Below, one piece after another: positions 26,705-35,143 of a stretch of 64,000 nt of DNA. Every line of letters begins with the position of its first letter. Positions within the stretch are counted from its first letter, which is position 1. The notes under the pieces are model-generated. The model was not told the origin of the DNA. It searched no databases and saw nothing but the letters and a program-made list of their open reading frames with translations. Position numbers and translations under genes: made by a program. This DNA is from AP-15 sp963832875 (lineage in GTDB: Bacteria > Pseudomonadota > Alphaproteobacteria > ATCC43930 > CGMCC-115725), in NCBI GenBank assembly GCA_963832875.1, contig CAWHWB010000007.1, positions 124,001 through 188,000 of the forward strand, in the 5' to 3' direction.

Positions 26705-27127
26705 ATGGCAAAATCAACCGCGACCAGCAGGGCCGCCGCGGCGCCCGATGATGGGAATCGCGCCGCGATGGTTCCGGCGACCGGCGCCGAACCGGAGCAG
26801 GACGAGGATTTCATCAGAAGCGCGGCCACGGTGGGCCTCATTGTCGTCGGCGCCGCCCTGATCGAAGCCGAGCTGATCCCGGGCATAATTATTGGCGCTG
26901 CGGCAATGCTGGCGCCAAAATATCTGTCCAAGTTTGGAGCCGGTCTCCAGCCGCTCGTCACCGGCACAATTCGCGGCGCCTACAAGGCTGCGCGGAAAAC
27001 CCGAGAAGCATTTGCCGAGGCGCAGGAGCATGTGCACGACATCATGGCCGAGGTGGATGCAGAAAGCGAGGGTGCGGCGGACTCGTCGGGACCCGCGTCC
27101 AGCAGTACCGGGGCTCCACCGTCGTAG
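26705..27127 (+). CDS. DUF5132-type small membrane-associated protein
   Basis: A 140-residue protein with one hydrophobic segment (about residues 42-70: GLIVVGAALIEAELIPGIIIG) followed by a basic amphipathic part and a helix rich in Ala/Glu (REAFAEAQEHVHDIMAEVDAE). This layout, with LxPGIxIG in the membrane part, matches DUF5132 proteins. They are found next to HMA-like proteins and P-type ATPases, as here. The function is unknown; an accessory or chaperone role for the ATPase is inferred from neighbourhood only. The N-terminus is low-complexity (Ala/Pro). Confidence 0.65.
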   Translation: MAKSTATSRAAAAPDDGNRAAMVPATGAEPEQDEDFIRSAATVGLIVVGAALIEAELIPGIIIGAAAMLAPKYLSKFGAGLQPLVTGTIRGAYKAARKTREAFAEAQEHVHDIMAEVDAESEGAADSSGPASSSTGAPPS

Positions 27128-27250
27128 CGCGGATCGACATTACGGCGAGCGACCTTCGCCCACTGGCAAGGTTTGGGCCTTGCCGTTCGCCGTCGCTCGT
27201 GGGCGCGTGCTTTGCGCGGCCGATCGGACCCCGAACGACAAGCCTGGGTC

Positions 27251-27796
27251 ATGAAACACAAATTCCACGTCGCGCACCAGGTTCCCGGCCGCATTCGCAT
27301 AAAAGTCGTGCTCGGAAAACGCAATCCGGCGCTGCTCGATGAGATCAACCAGATATTCAACTCGGTCCCCGGCATAGATCATACGGCAGTAAACCAAACC
27401 ACCGGCAGCGTTGTGCTGTATTATGAACGGAACCGTCATCCGCAAGTCTACGACCAGTTTTTGCGAAGGTACAATCAACATGCTCAGGTAGCGCTTCCGC
27501 CGCCAGCCACGGAGATCGACGCGATCGCCGACGAGATCCAGGCAGAAGCGGAATTTCTCGCACAACGCTCGCATATAGCCCGGTCATTAGTCGATTTCTG
27601 CAAATACCTCGATTACGAGCTTCGCGTGGCGACCGGCAACGCGATCGACATAAAGTTGTTGCTGGCGCTCGGCTTGGTGGGCTTCACGTTTCTCGAGGTC
27701 GGTGCGACCGCGTCTACGCCGATGTGGGTCACGCTGGCGATTTTCGCGCTCAACCACTTCGCCGAGATGCATCCAGCGCGCACCCCGGCGCCGTAG
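27251..27796 (+). CDS. HMA-like metal-binding-fold protein with C-terminal membrane segment
   Basis: A 181-residue protein. The N-terminal about 75 residues have the ferredoxin-like HMA_2 pattern HQVPGRIRIKV, then FNSVPGIDHTAVNQTTGSVVLYYE, without the CxxC metal site of classical HMA domains. A basic middle part leads to hydrophobic segments near residues 135-175 (LLLALGLVGFTFLEVGA). ATG at 27251 is chosen because the HMA pattern starts there. Forty-five bp downstream begins the P-type ATPase, whose own N-terminus carries a similar HMA-like domain. The two are very likely co-transcribed and interacting. Confidence 0.75.
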   Translation: MKHKFHVAHQVPGRIRIKVVLGKRNPALLDEINQIFNSVPGIDHTAVNQTTGSVVLYYERNRHPQVYDQFLRRYNQHAQVALPPPATEIDAIADEIQAEAEFLAQRSHIARSLVDFCKYLDYELRVATGNAIDIKLLLALGLVGFTFLEVGATASTPMWVTLAIFALNHFAEMHPARTPAP

Positions 27797-27841
27797 GCCG
27801 GCAGGATATCGGCGAAAGCCGGCGAGCGGCGGTCGAGATAA

Positions 27842-29986
27842 ATGGATTTTTCCATTCGGCACGCGATCGCCGGCCGGTTGCGACTGCACGTGCCGGCGCT
27901 GTACCAAAGATCGTCCTTTACCGATGCCCTGATTGCGTGGCTGCGCAACCAGGTTGGGATCAAGAGTGCACGGATCAACCATTACTGCGCCAGCCTGGTC
28001 ATCGAATACGACCGGCAAAAATCGACAACCCTGACGACGCTGCTGTTCCACTTGCGATACGCGAGCATAGATCAGGTTCGCGCTATTGTGTCACCGCCCG
28101 ATCCGGTCCGCGCGGATACCGCCTTTGTTTCGACTCGGGAAATACTCGACGTCGGGCGCACAGCGTCGACGTCACGCTTGCCGTTGCTGTTGCCGACCGT
28201 CTCGCTGGCGCTGGCTCTCTCGGCGCATCCGTTGGCGATCGCCTTGAATGTGCCAATGATGATTTGGAATGGCTTACCGCTGATCAAGCGCGCCTGGGGC
28301 GTCTGGAGTCGAGAGCGGCGACTCAATGTGGATTTTCTCGATGTGCTGGCGGTCGCCGGATCGATCGGTCAGGGCCGTTTGCTCGCTGGCGCGATCATAG
28401 CTTGGCTGGTCCGATTGGGTGATTGGATCCGCGATCTGACCGCGGCCGGCTCTAAACGGGCAATCAGCGAGTTGCTCGAATATCAGGCGAAGACCGCGTG
28501 GGTCGTGCAGGACGGCCAGGTCTCATCGATCCCGGTATCGCGACTGGTCGCTGGCGATACTGTGGTGATCTATCCCGGCGAGATGATCCCGGTTGACGGC
28601 GAGATCCTGTCCGGACAGGCATTGATCGATCAGCAGACGATTACCGGCGAAAGCCTGCCGGTGGAGCGCGGCCTCGGCGAAACCGTCTTCGCGGCTACGG
28701 TCATCCGCGGCGGACAAATTACCGTGCGCGCCATCCGTGTCGGCTCCCAGACGATCGCTGGCCAGATTGCGGAGCTGGTCAATTCGGCGCCGGTCGGCGA
28801 CACGCGCATGCAAAACCACGCCGAGCGCCTCGCCGACCGGCTCGTCTTGCCGACCTTGGTGGCGGCGACCGGTGCGGCCGTGCTCGCCAGCGACATCGAT
28901 CGCTTCCTGTCGCTGGTGATCATCGATTACGGGACCGGGATTCGCGTCGCCGCTCCTATCTCGGTTTTGTCTTCGATGACGCAGGCCGCGCGCGCCGGCA
29001 TCATCATCAAGAGCGGCCGCCACATGGAGCGGCTTGCCGAAGTCGATACCGTGGTGTTCGACAAAACCGGGACGCTGACCTGCGGCGTCCCCGTGGTGCT
29101 CGACAGCGTCTCCTATCAGCGCGGAATGTCGCCCGACCACATCCTCGGGCTGGCTGCCGCGGCGGAAGCGGGGTTGGGCCATCCGGTCGCCGACGCGCTG
29201 AGGGCGAAAGCGCGGGAGGCGACCGTGGAAATCCACTCATGCAATGAAACTCGGTTTAGCGTGGGGCTCGGCGTCGAAGGGCCGGTCGACGGCTATTATC
29301 TTCATGTCGGAAGCGAGCGCTTTCTGCGGCAGAGCGACATCCGGGTCGATCGCGCCTCGGCTGACCGTGCGGCGGTCGATAGTCTGGGCTTTTCCTGCTT
29401 ATACGTCGCTGTCGACGGCATTCTCGCGGGCCTCATTCCCTATGCCGATCAGGTCCGCCCGGAGAGCCGGTCGGTGATACAAACGCTGCACGGCATGGGC
29501 ATTCGCAATACGATTATGCTGACCGGCGACAACGCGGTGGTCGCGCGGGCCGTGGCGGCCCAGCTCGGCCTGACCCGGCAATACGCGGAAATGCTGCCGG
29601 CCGAAAAAGCTGAGATCATTCGGGAGTTGCGCCGCGACGGCCATGTCGTGGCGATGGTCGGGGACGGGCTCAACGATTCTCCGGCCCTCAGCTACGCCGA
29701 TGTTGGGATTGCGATGAAATACGGAACCGAGGTCACCCAGGAATCGGCGCACGTAGTACTGATGGAAGATTCACTTTCAAAGTTGATAAAAGCAATTGAT
29801 ATTTCGCGTCACGCAGTTCGTCTGATCTGGCAGAACTACGCCATAGTAGCAGCGATGAATACAATGGGGCTCGCTCTGGCTCTCCCCGGCGGTTTGGTCA
29901 GTCCGGTGGTTACCGCAGCGATCAGCAACGGCTCGGCGGTCTTGGCCAGCCTCAACGGGATGCGCCCTCTGTTGCAGCGTCGATGA
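27842..29986 (+). CDS. P1B-like P-type ATPase lacking the CPC motif
   Basis: A 714-residue P-type ATPase. An HMA-like N-terminal domain without CxxC (HAIAGRLRLHVPALY) precedes membrane segments. The actuator motif TGESLPVE is at about residue 266, the phosphorylation motif FDKTGTLTCG near 406, MLTGDN near 560, and the hinge GDGLNDSPALS near 606. The metal-selecting membrane segment, where P1B ATPases have CPC, SPC, TPC or a related Cys motif, reads VIIDYGTGIRVAAPISVL (about 358-375), with no Cys. Fold and order are of heavy-metal P1B pumps, but transported ion and direction are open. Preceded by DUF5132 and an HMA-like protein. Confidence 0.85.
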   Translation: MDFSIRHAIAGRLRLHVPALYQRSSFTDALIAWLRNQVGIKSARINHYCASLVIEYDRQKSTTLTTLLFHLRYASIDQVRAIVSPPDPVRADTAFVSTREILDVGRTASTSRLPLLLPTVSLALALSAHPLAIALNVPMMIWNGLPLIKRAWGVWSRERRLNVDFLDVLAVAGSIGQGRLLAGAIIAWLVRLGDWIRDLTAAGSKRAISELLEYQAKTAWVVQDGQVSSIPVSRLVAGDTVVIYPGEMIPVDGEILSGQALIDQQTITGESLPVERGLGETVFAATVIRGGQITVRAIRVGSQTIAGQIAELVNSAPVGDTRMQNHAERLADRLVLPTLVAATGAAVLASDIDRFLSLVIIDYGTGIRVAAPISVLSSMTQAARAGIIIKSGRHMERLAEVDTVVFDKTGTLTCGVPVVLDSVSYQRGMSPDHILGLAAAAEAGLGHPVADALRAKAREATVEIHSCNETRFSVGLGVEGPVDGYYLHVGSERFLRQSDIRVDRASADRAAVDSLGFSCLYVAVDGILAGLIPYADQVRPESRSVIQTLHGMGIRNTIMLTGDNAVVARAVAAQLGLTRQYAEMLPAEKAEIIRELRRDGHVVAMVGDGLNDSPALSYADVGIAMKYGTEVTQESAHVVLMEDSLSKLIKAIDISRHAVRLIWQNYAIVAAMNTMGLALALPGGLVSPVVTAAISNGSAVLASLNGMRPLLQRR

Positions 29987-30164
29987 TTGTCGGCACGGTC
30001 AAGCTGCGACCATTTTACCAGCGAAACGTCACGAGCTTCGTCGAGCAGTTCCGCGCCTCAAGCCAGCCGAGCGTTGCCGCTCAGCTCGCGGATTAGGCCC
30101 TCCCCCTACCGACCGAGCCGGCGGGACGGCCGCCAACCCTCCGGACCGAACATCCGCTTTGGTC

Positions 30165-30533
30165 TTAGAGCAGCGCATGGAGCAGCGCTGCCGCCGAGTG
30201 CCGCACCAGGCTTTCGGCGATGGCGGCAGCGGCGACGTTTACGAATCGGCCGGTGCTGCGGGCGCCTTGTGACGAGCGCGAAACCGCCGCCCAGTCCTGG
30301 CAAGAGCTTGGAGCGTATCCGTGCGCCTGCAGTATTTTCCACAGATCGGAAATGGGCAGCCGGTCTCGATCGAAGTAGATTGTCAGGCTGCCGGTGACCG
30401 GATTCGCCACGACCCTCGTGACGCCGGCTATTTCCGCTACATAGCCCTGCGCATCGGCCGCTCTCTTCTTGTGCTTTAAATAAGAGAGCTTGACCCGCAA
30501 CCGGCCAGGCACAAAGTGTAGGGACTCACGCAT
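30165..30533 (-). CDS. HMA-like domain protein
   Basis: A 122-residue protein whose first 75 residues (ESLHFVPGRLRVKLSYL, EIAGVTRVVANPVTGSLTIYFD) are the same CxxC-less HMA_2 type seen in the two genes upstream, followed by a basic linker and an Ala-rich hydrophobic C-terminus (AAAAIAESLVRHSAAALL). It is convergent with the P-type ATPase gene. Three such domains within 3.3 kb suggest a protein-interaction module rather than copper ferrying. ATG at 30533 has GGGG upstream; another ATG lies four codons earlier. Confidence 0.7.
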   Translation of the reverse strand: MRESLHFVPGRLRVKLSYLKHKKRAADAQGYVAEIAGVTRVVANPVTGSLTIYFDRDRLPISDLWKILQAHGYAPSSCQDWAAVSRSSQGARSTGRFVNVAAAAIAESLVRHSAAALLHALL

Positions 30534-30545
30534 ACGGAACCCCAT

Positions 30546-31215
30546 AAATTTGTGCTCTGATACCTCAACTCTGTTTCAGAACGATGACAAGCATCGATGA
30601 TACCGCGATCTGCCATCTTGCGTAATGCGGCGGCGTCGAGGGTCGATCTGATCTTTTCGGTGGTATGAAGCGCGCCCTTCATTAGCGCGTCGACTTCGCT
30701 GGCGCGCGTCATCGCGACCGCCCGCGGCGTGGCTGTGGGGTATTTCCAACGGCTGTAGACAATCCGGTTCTTCCATTGTCGGCGGCAAGCGCCGCAAGAC
30801 GCTCGAGTAATTACCCGCAGCCGTCAGCCGCTCGACCAATCGATGCAGCAGAATCAGGTCCGGCAGCGGGGTTGCATTTCGCCAACCGGCCCACGGGGAC
30901 GCGAATCCGCGTGCTGCGCAGCCACCCGTCGCTCGCTGCTTCGCTGTTCCATCGGCGGCCCTTAATCTCTGCGCGAATGCACCGGAGTGACGCGGCCGAG
31001 CCCGGCGCGTAGCGGAGTAAAGAGTAGCCACCTGCGAAGCCCGGTCGTGAGCCTCGGGAAATACCTAGCTTAGCTGAGCTAGCCATGATCCGGCCTAACC
31101 TCGGCAATCCATGGCGGTCGAAAACTGCTGCCGTACTCCTCGATCGCCATGGTATGCAGCAGCTCCAGCGAGCGGCCTACTCGGTCCGCAACGCCGTATG
31201 GCAGCCGAGAGATAC
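30546..31215. other. Unassigned 670-bp region, possible relic
   Basis: Minus-strand frames here (for example the fragment EVDALMKGALHTTEKIRSTL with DAAALRKMADRGI at 30590-30710) look protein-like but are short and split between frames. No family was recognised. The region may be another decayed gene; no RNA gene or repeat is evident. Confidence 0.35.
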
Positions 31216-32844
31216 ATGACAGTCGGCGAACAAATTCCCGATCGTGAGGAAGCGATCAGGCTGCGCGCCCGGGCCATCTGGGAGCGCGCTGGGCGCCCGG
31301 ATGGCAAGGATATCGAGCACTGGCGTCAGGCCGAGGAGGAGGTTACCGCGGAGCAGCACTTCCGGCTGGCGGTCGAGGCTACGCCCAACGCCATGGTGAT
31401 GATCAACCGGGCCGGCGAGATCGTGATGGTCAATGCCCAGGCCGAACGGGTCTTCGGCTATACGCGCGCAGAGTTGCTGGGCCAACGTGTCGAGGTACTG
31501 GTGCCGGAACGATTTCGCGGCGGCCACCACTCGAGATTGCGCGAGGCATTCTTCGCCGAGCCGCGAGCGCGGCCGATGGGGGCGGGCCGTGACCTGTTCG
31601 GCCGCAAAAAAGACGGCAGCGAGTTTCCGGTTGAGATCGGGTTGAACCCGATCGCGACGGAGGGAGAAATGATGGTGCTCTCGGCGATCGTCGACATTAC
31701 CGAGCGCAAGCGTCTCGAAGAGCGCCTCCGCCTCATTGTCGAAGCGGCGCCCAACGCCATGGTGATGGTCAACCGGGCCGGCGAGATAGTTATGGTCAAC
31801 GCCCAAACCGAGCGGGTGTTCGGGTATTCCCGGGCCGAGCTTCTGGGCCGGCCGGTGGAAATGCTGGTGCCGCCGCGGTTTCGCGGTGACCACGCCGGTC
31901 TGCGGGAAGCCTTTACCTTTGACCCGCAGGCGCGCCCGATGGGTGCCGGTCGCGACCTGTTCGGTCTCAAGAAGGACGGCAGCGAGTTTCCGGTCGAGAT
32001 CGGGTTGAACCCGATCACAACCGCTGAGGGATTGATGGTGCTTTCGGCGATCGTCGACATTTCGGAGCGCAAGGCGGCCGAAGCAGCGCTGCGGGACTCA
32101 CAAGAACGGACGCAGGCGTTGCACGCCGAATTGCTGCATATGTCGCGTTTGAGCGCGATGGGGCAGATGGGGGCGATGGTGGCGCATGAGCTGAACCAAC
32201 CGCTCACTGCGATTAGAAATTACATGGAGGCGGCCGGGGCGCTCCTCCGCCGGGGCGGCGATGTGCCGTCAGCGAGGCTCGGTACCGCCATCGAGCGCGC
32301 CGCCGGGCAGGCCATGCGCGCCGCCCAGATCGTGCAGCAACTGGGGGGCTTTGCCGCGCGCGGCGATAGCGAGAAGCGGCTCGCGGCGATCCCGACATTG
32401 GTAAGAGAAGCGGCGGAACTCGCTCTCGTCGGCACGCGCCGGCACGGGACCGTGATCCGAGTTGATGACAATCTCGCGAATGTTCCCGTTCTCGTCGACA
32501 GAATTCAGATGCAGCAGGTCCTGCTGAACCTACTGCGCAACGCCGCGGAGGCGGTCGCCGACCAGGAACGTCGCGACATTGCTTTGCTTGCCGAGGCAAC
32601 CGACGACATCGTGCGGATCAGCGTCGTCGATAACGGTCCCGGTCTTCCCGAGGAGGTAAAGGCCAAGCTGTTCCAGCCTTTTGTCTCGACCAAAAAGACG
32701 GGGATGGGGATCGGTCTGTCGATTTGTCAATTGATCGTGACTGACCATAAGGGGCGCATCTGGGCCGATACCAACCCCGAGGGGGGAACCATTTTCAGTC
32801 TGGCTCTCCCGATCGCATCCGAGAGTGGTCCGGCCGATCCTTGA
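31216..32844 (+). CDS. FixL-like PAS-PAS sensor histidine kinase with N-terminal DUF2934
   Basis: A 542-residue cytoplasmic kinase. The N-terminal segment REEAIRLRARAIWERAGRP is a DUF2934 module. Two PAS domains (about 45-160 and 165-285) are near copies of each other; each has a His where FixL binds haem (FRGGHHSRLR and FRGDHAGLR) and the following GAGRD Arg segment, though non-haem PAS domains can share these. The H-box is MVAHELNQPLTAIRNY (His about 323), then N-box LLNLLRNAAEAV, G1 VVDNGPGLP and G2 GMGIGLSI. No transmembrane segment. Starts at 31198 or 31216 are possible; the second has GAGAG upstream. A receiver-only regulator follows. Confidence 0.88.
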   Translation: MTVGEQIPDREEAIRLRARAIWERAGRPDGKDIEHWRQAEEEVTAEQHFRLAVEATPNAMVMINRAGEIVMVNAQAERVFGYTRAELLGQRVEVLVPERFRGGHHSRLREAFFAEPRARPMGAGRDLFGRKKDGSEFPVEIGLNPIATEGEMMVLSAIVDITERKRLEERLRLIVEAAPNAMVMVNRAGEIVMVNAQTERVFGYSRAELLGRPVEMLVPPRFRGDHAGLREAFTFDPQARPMGAGRDLFGLKKDGSEFPVEIGLNPITTAEGLMVLSAIVDISERKAAEAALRDSQERTQALHAELLHMSRLSAMGQMGAMVAHELNQPLTAIRNYMEAAGALLRRGGDVPSARLGTAIERAAGQAMRAAQIVQQLGGFAARGDSEKRLAAIPTLVREAAELALVGTRRHGTVIRVDDNLANVPVLVDRIQMQQVLLNLLRNAAEAVADQERRDIALLAEATDDIVRISVVDNGPGLPEEVKAKLFQPFVSTKKTGMGIGLSICQLIVTDHKGRIWADTNPEGGTIFSLALPIASESGPADP

Positions 32845-33127
32845 GCGGTGCGTTTATTCGAACAGATGAAGCGTTCGCGGGCCATTGGCAATATTGTTAT
32901 TGTCCGCGCTCAACTCGTTGCGGGTGGCCCGATGCATTTCGAGCAAGCGATTTCCCGCTGACGCGACCCTACTCCGCCTTGTTGCAGGGTGACCTACACG
33001 CAGTTCGCGGAATTGCGCGGCTTCGAATCGCGAAAGACGATAACAAGTGGAACCGAAAGCGCCCGGTGATCGTTAGGGCGGGGTGAGGGGTGGCGCGACC
33101 GGGAGGGCGCGAGCGATTTCGAGATCA

Positions 33128-33141
33128 TTGACTTGGATCAT
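33128..33141. promoter_or_regulatory. FNR/FixK-type box (weaker)
   Basis: TTGAC-TTGG-ATCAT, a near match to TTGAT-N4-ATCAA, 77 bp upstream of the ATG chosen for the receiver-domain protein. It supports that later start, because an earlier TTG start would put the box inside the gene. Confidence 0.5.
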
Positions 33142-33204
33142 ATAGCTCTGATGACAGAAGTGCTACCAACCTCGTTTACGACCGATCATGGGCAGAAGGC
33201 GCTG

Positions 33205-33573
33205 ATGAACCCGATTAGCCGTAGGGTCGCTATCATCGACGATGATACGGCGGTTTGCGAGTCGACACGATTTCTGCTCGAACTCTATGGTTTTGAAGTA
33301 CAAACGTATCGTAGCGGCTCTGATTTTTTGGCAGAGGATCCCGATATCGCTTGCCTGATTGTCGATTACCAGATGCCTGGGATGAGTGGCCTGCAATTCT
33401 TGTCCGAACTGCGAAAGCGCGGGAACGAGGTGCCGGCGATCATGATGAGCGGCACAGTCAGCCCAACACTCCAACGCCAGGCGGCCGAACTCGGCATCAA
33501 GCAGGTTCTAGAGAAACCGCTTTTGAATCAGGCACTGATTTGCGTGATTCGTGCAGAGCTGCAGCGGTCGTGA
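33205..33573 (+). CDS. Single-domain response regulator (FixJ receiver-like)
   Basis: A 122-residue receiver domain: acidic pocket IDDDTAV, phospho-acceptor Asp54 in LIVDYQMPGMSG, Thr/Ser position MMSGT and the conserved Lys in LEKPLLNQ. Sequence style is FixJ/NarL-class, but the gene stops right after the receiver with no DNA-binding domain. A degraded LuxR-type HTH lies about 200 bp downstream, so this may be the surviving half of a full regulator or an independent phosphate-sink protein. It is adjacent to the FixL-like kinase and has its own FNR-type box. Confidence 0.88.
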   Translation: MNPISRRVAIIDDDTAVCESTRFLLELYGFEVQTYRSGSDFLAEDPDIACLIVDYQMPGMSGLQFLSELRKRGNEVPAIMMSGTVSPTLQRQAAELGIKQVLEKPLLNQALICVIRAELQRS

Positions 33574-33749
33574 TGTCCCCTTGGTGCGGTTACGGAGGTT
33601 GCACTTCGCCGCAAAATCCTGTTTACGCCTCGACTGCGCGGCCTCCACCCGATGATCCGCGAAGCGGTCGCCGCGGCCATATTTAGGATCTTCGCCAAGC
33701 AAGCGTGCGAGACCGGTCAAATCTCATCCAAACGCGACGCGGCACCCGC

Positions 33750-33955
33750 CGCGGCGCGGACGTCGCTACTGCGGTAGAGGCCGCTGCCTGCTGCGCCACG
33801 GCGGCGCTGCGCCAACAAGGAGATCGCCGCAGCATCTCGGCATCGCCCGGCGCACGGTCGAGAACTACCGCGCCGCCGTCATGCAGAAGACGGTCGCGGC
33901 CTCCCTCTCGGATCTGGTCCGGCTCGAGATCGACGCCGGCGGGCCGGCCCTGTAA
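33750..33955 (+). pseudogene. Relic of a FixJ/LuxR-type HTH domain
   Basis: The C-terminal HTH of a FixJ-like regulator is readable in two frames: NKEIA in one, then HLGIARRTVENYRAAVMQ and SLSDLVRLEIDAGGPAL in the next, ending at a stop near 33955. The expected upstream part (the LTxREREVL helix) is present only as garbled sequence. The intact form of this domain exists at 54586. Confidence 0.65.
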
Positions 33956-33983
33956 AAAAGCACGAGCCTTTTGCCCGCGGCTA

Positions 33984-33997
33984 TTGATCCAGATCAG
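33984..33997. promoter_or_regulatory. FNR/FixK-type box
   Basis: TTGAT-CCAG-ATCAG, one mismatch from the perfect palindrome, 71 bp upstream of the ATG at 34055. Likely controls the two small overlapping genes that follow. Confidence 0.65.
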
Positions 33998-34054
33998 AGA
34001 CCGGTCGGGTCGCTCCCGCTTGTCTGGATCGATTATGAAGGGAGGACCATCCCA

Positions 34055-34333
34055 ATGGGCGAGCCCCTTTCAAAAGGGTGGGTCAAGGCGATTTTCCGCG
34101 GCAGCGTCCTTGAATTCGAGGTCGCGGCAGGCACAACCCTGGAACATCTTTGTTCGCTGCTGACGTCGTGGGGGAAGGGGCACGGCCAAGCCATCCGCGT
34201 CGAGGTTGCGTGGCTGCCGCTCCGCTCGAATAGAGAAGCGAGTAACCCCGTTGGGTATTTTCCGAGGCTGACGCGAGCATCGGGCGACGTCCTACCGTGG
34301 CCTGAACGGTCGGCAGCGGAGAACGAAAAATGA
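34055..34333 (+). CDS. Conserved-looking small protein, unknown function
   Basis: A 92-residue basic protein starting MGEPLSKGWVKAIFRGSVLE with a predicted beta-rich first half and a C-terminal part rich in Arg/Pro. No family is recognised. A longer frame from a TTG at 33971 exists, but the FNR-type box at 33984 falls inside it, and the ATG at 34055 has GGAGG upstream. It overlaps the next small gene by ATGA. Promoter box and coupling suggest that both are part of the low-oxygen set. Confidence 0.5.
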   Translation: MGEPLSKGWVKAIFRGSVLEFEVAAGTTLEHLCSLLTSWGKGHGQAIRVEVAWLPLRSNREASNPVGYFPRLTRASGDVLPWPERSAAENEK

Positions 34334-34524
34334 CGAACGAGGCGAAAAAGCTCCGGGCACTGGCTGCGTGGTATCGCGAATTCGCCGAACGCGCCGGAGC
34401 GTCCTGGATTTGGGAGGGCCGGCTGCGGCGCGCGGACGAATTGGAGAGAGAAGCCGATCATCGGCAGGCCTCGATGACGGAAACCATCCCGTCGTCAGAG
34501 TCCCCGGGCCGCGAGAGAGAATAA
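34330..34524 (+). CDS. Small helical protein, unknown function
   Basis: A 64-residue charged protein (KKLRALAAWYREFAERAG, EGRLRRADELEREADHR), almost entirely helical by eye, with a Ser/Glu-rich tail. Similar short proteins of the type LRALAAWYRxFAERAG are known as hypothetical proteins in rhizobia. Its ATG overlaps the stop of the preceding gene (ATGA), implying translational coupling. No membrane segment. Confidence 0.55.
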   Translation: MTNEAKKLRALAAWYREFAERAGASWIWEGRLRRADELEREADHRQASMTETIPSSESPGRERE

Positions 34525-34564
34525 CCGGCGACAATTCCCGCTCGGCCGTGTCGGCGACATCGGC

Positions 34565-35030
34565 AGCCAACGGCTTCGCCCGGGAGATCGTCGCACTGCA
34601 GCCGGTCCTTCGGCGCTATACCCCGAGGCGCACCCGCAATCGAGCCGCGGCCGATGATCTCGTCGAGGACCCGCTCGCCCGGGGATTCGGAAAAATCAAA
34701 GTATGACAGCAGGTTACGGACCTATGGGTCGGGCTGTTCGCGATCCAGCAAAACCTCTATGTCGACGCCGTCCGTCAAGCGGCGCGAGGAGATCATCGTC
34801 GGGTTGAACGAGGATGAACCGCGTTCCTCGGTCCGCCGCGGCAGACCGATTGGCTGCCGCTGCATGACCTGCAGCGCTAAGGCAAGGCGCCCGCGGAACC
34901 GAGGTCAGTGGTCGTTGTGGTCGGATTGGAAGGCGAGCGCTACGACATTGCCGCTTCCCGATCGGAACCGCGCGGTCCCGGCTCTCGCGCGCCCGGATCC
35001 GCCTGCGCCAACTGACGGATGGTGCTGCAA
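34565..35030 (+). pseudogene. Relic of an ECF-type sigma factor
   Basis: Region 2 is readable as ALQPVLRRYTPRRTRNRAAA, DDLV and, after an in-frame stop, LFAIQQNLYVDAVRQ. Region 4 continues in other frames as KAPAEPRSVVVVVGLEGERY and SRLSRARIRLRQLTDGA, which are the helices of sigma70 region 4. Stops and frameshifts separate the pieces, so the gene is dead. The FNR box of ppsA begins just downstream. Confidence 0.7.
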
Positions 35031-35064
35031 AGCAAACCTGCCGCCGCCGGCGACGGATGACGGC

Positions 35065-35078
35065 TTGATCCAAATCAA
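35065..35078. promoter_or_regulatory. FNR/FixK-type box (perfect)
   Basis: TTGAT-CCAA-ATCAA, a perfect inverted repeat, 79 bp upstream of the ppsA start codon. Confidence 0.8.
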
Positions 35079-35143
35079 GGCGATGCCCGCCGCCCGCGGC
35101 CACCGTGCCGTTGCGAGTGGCAACGGCTACGGGAGAAGCCTCG

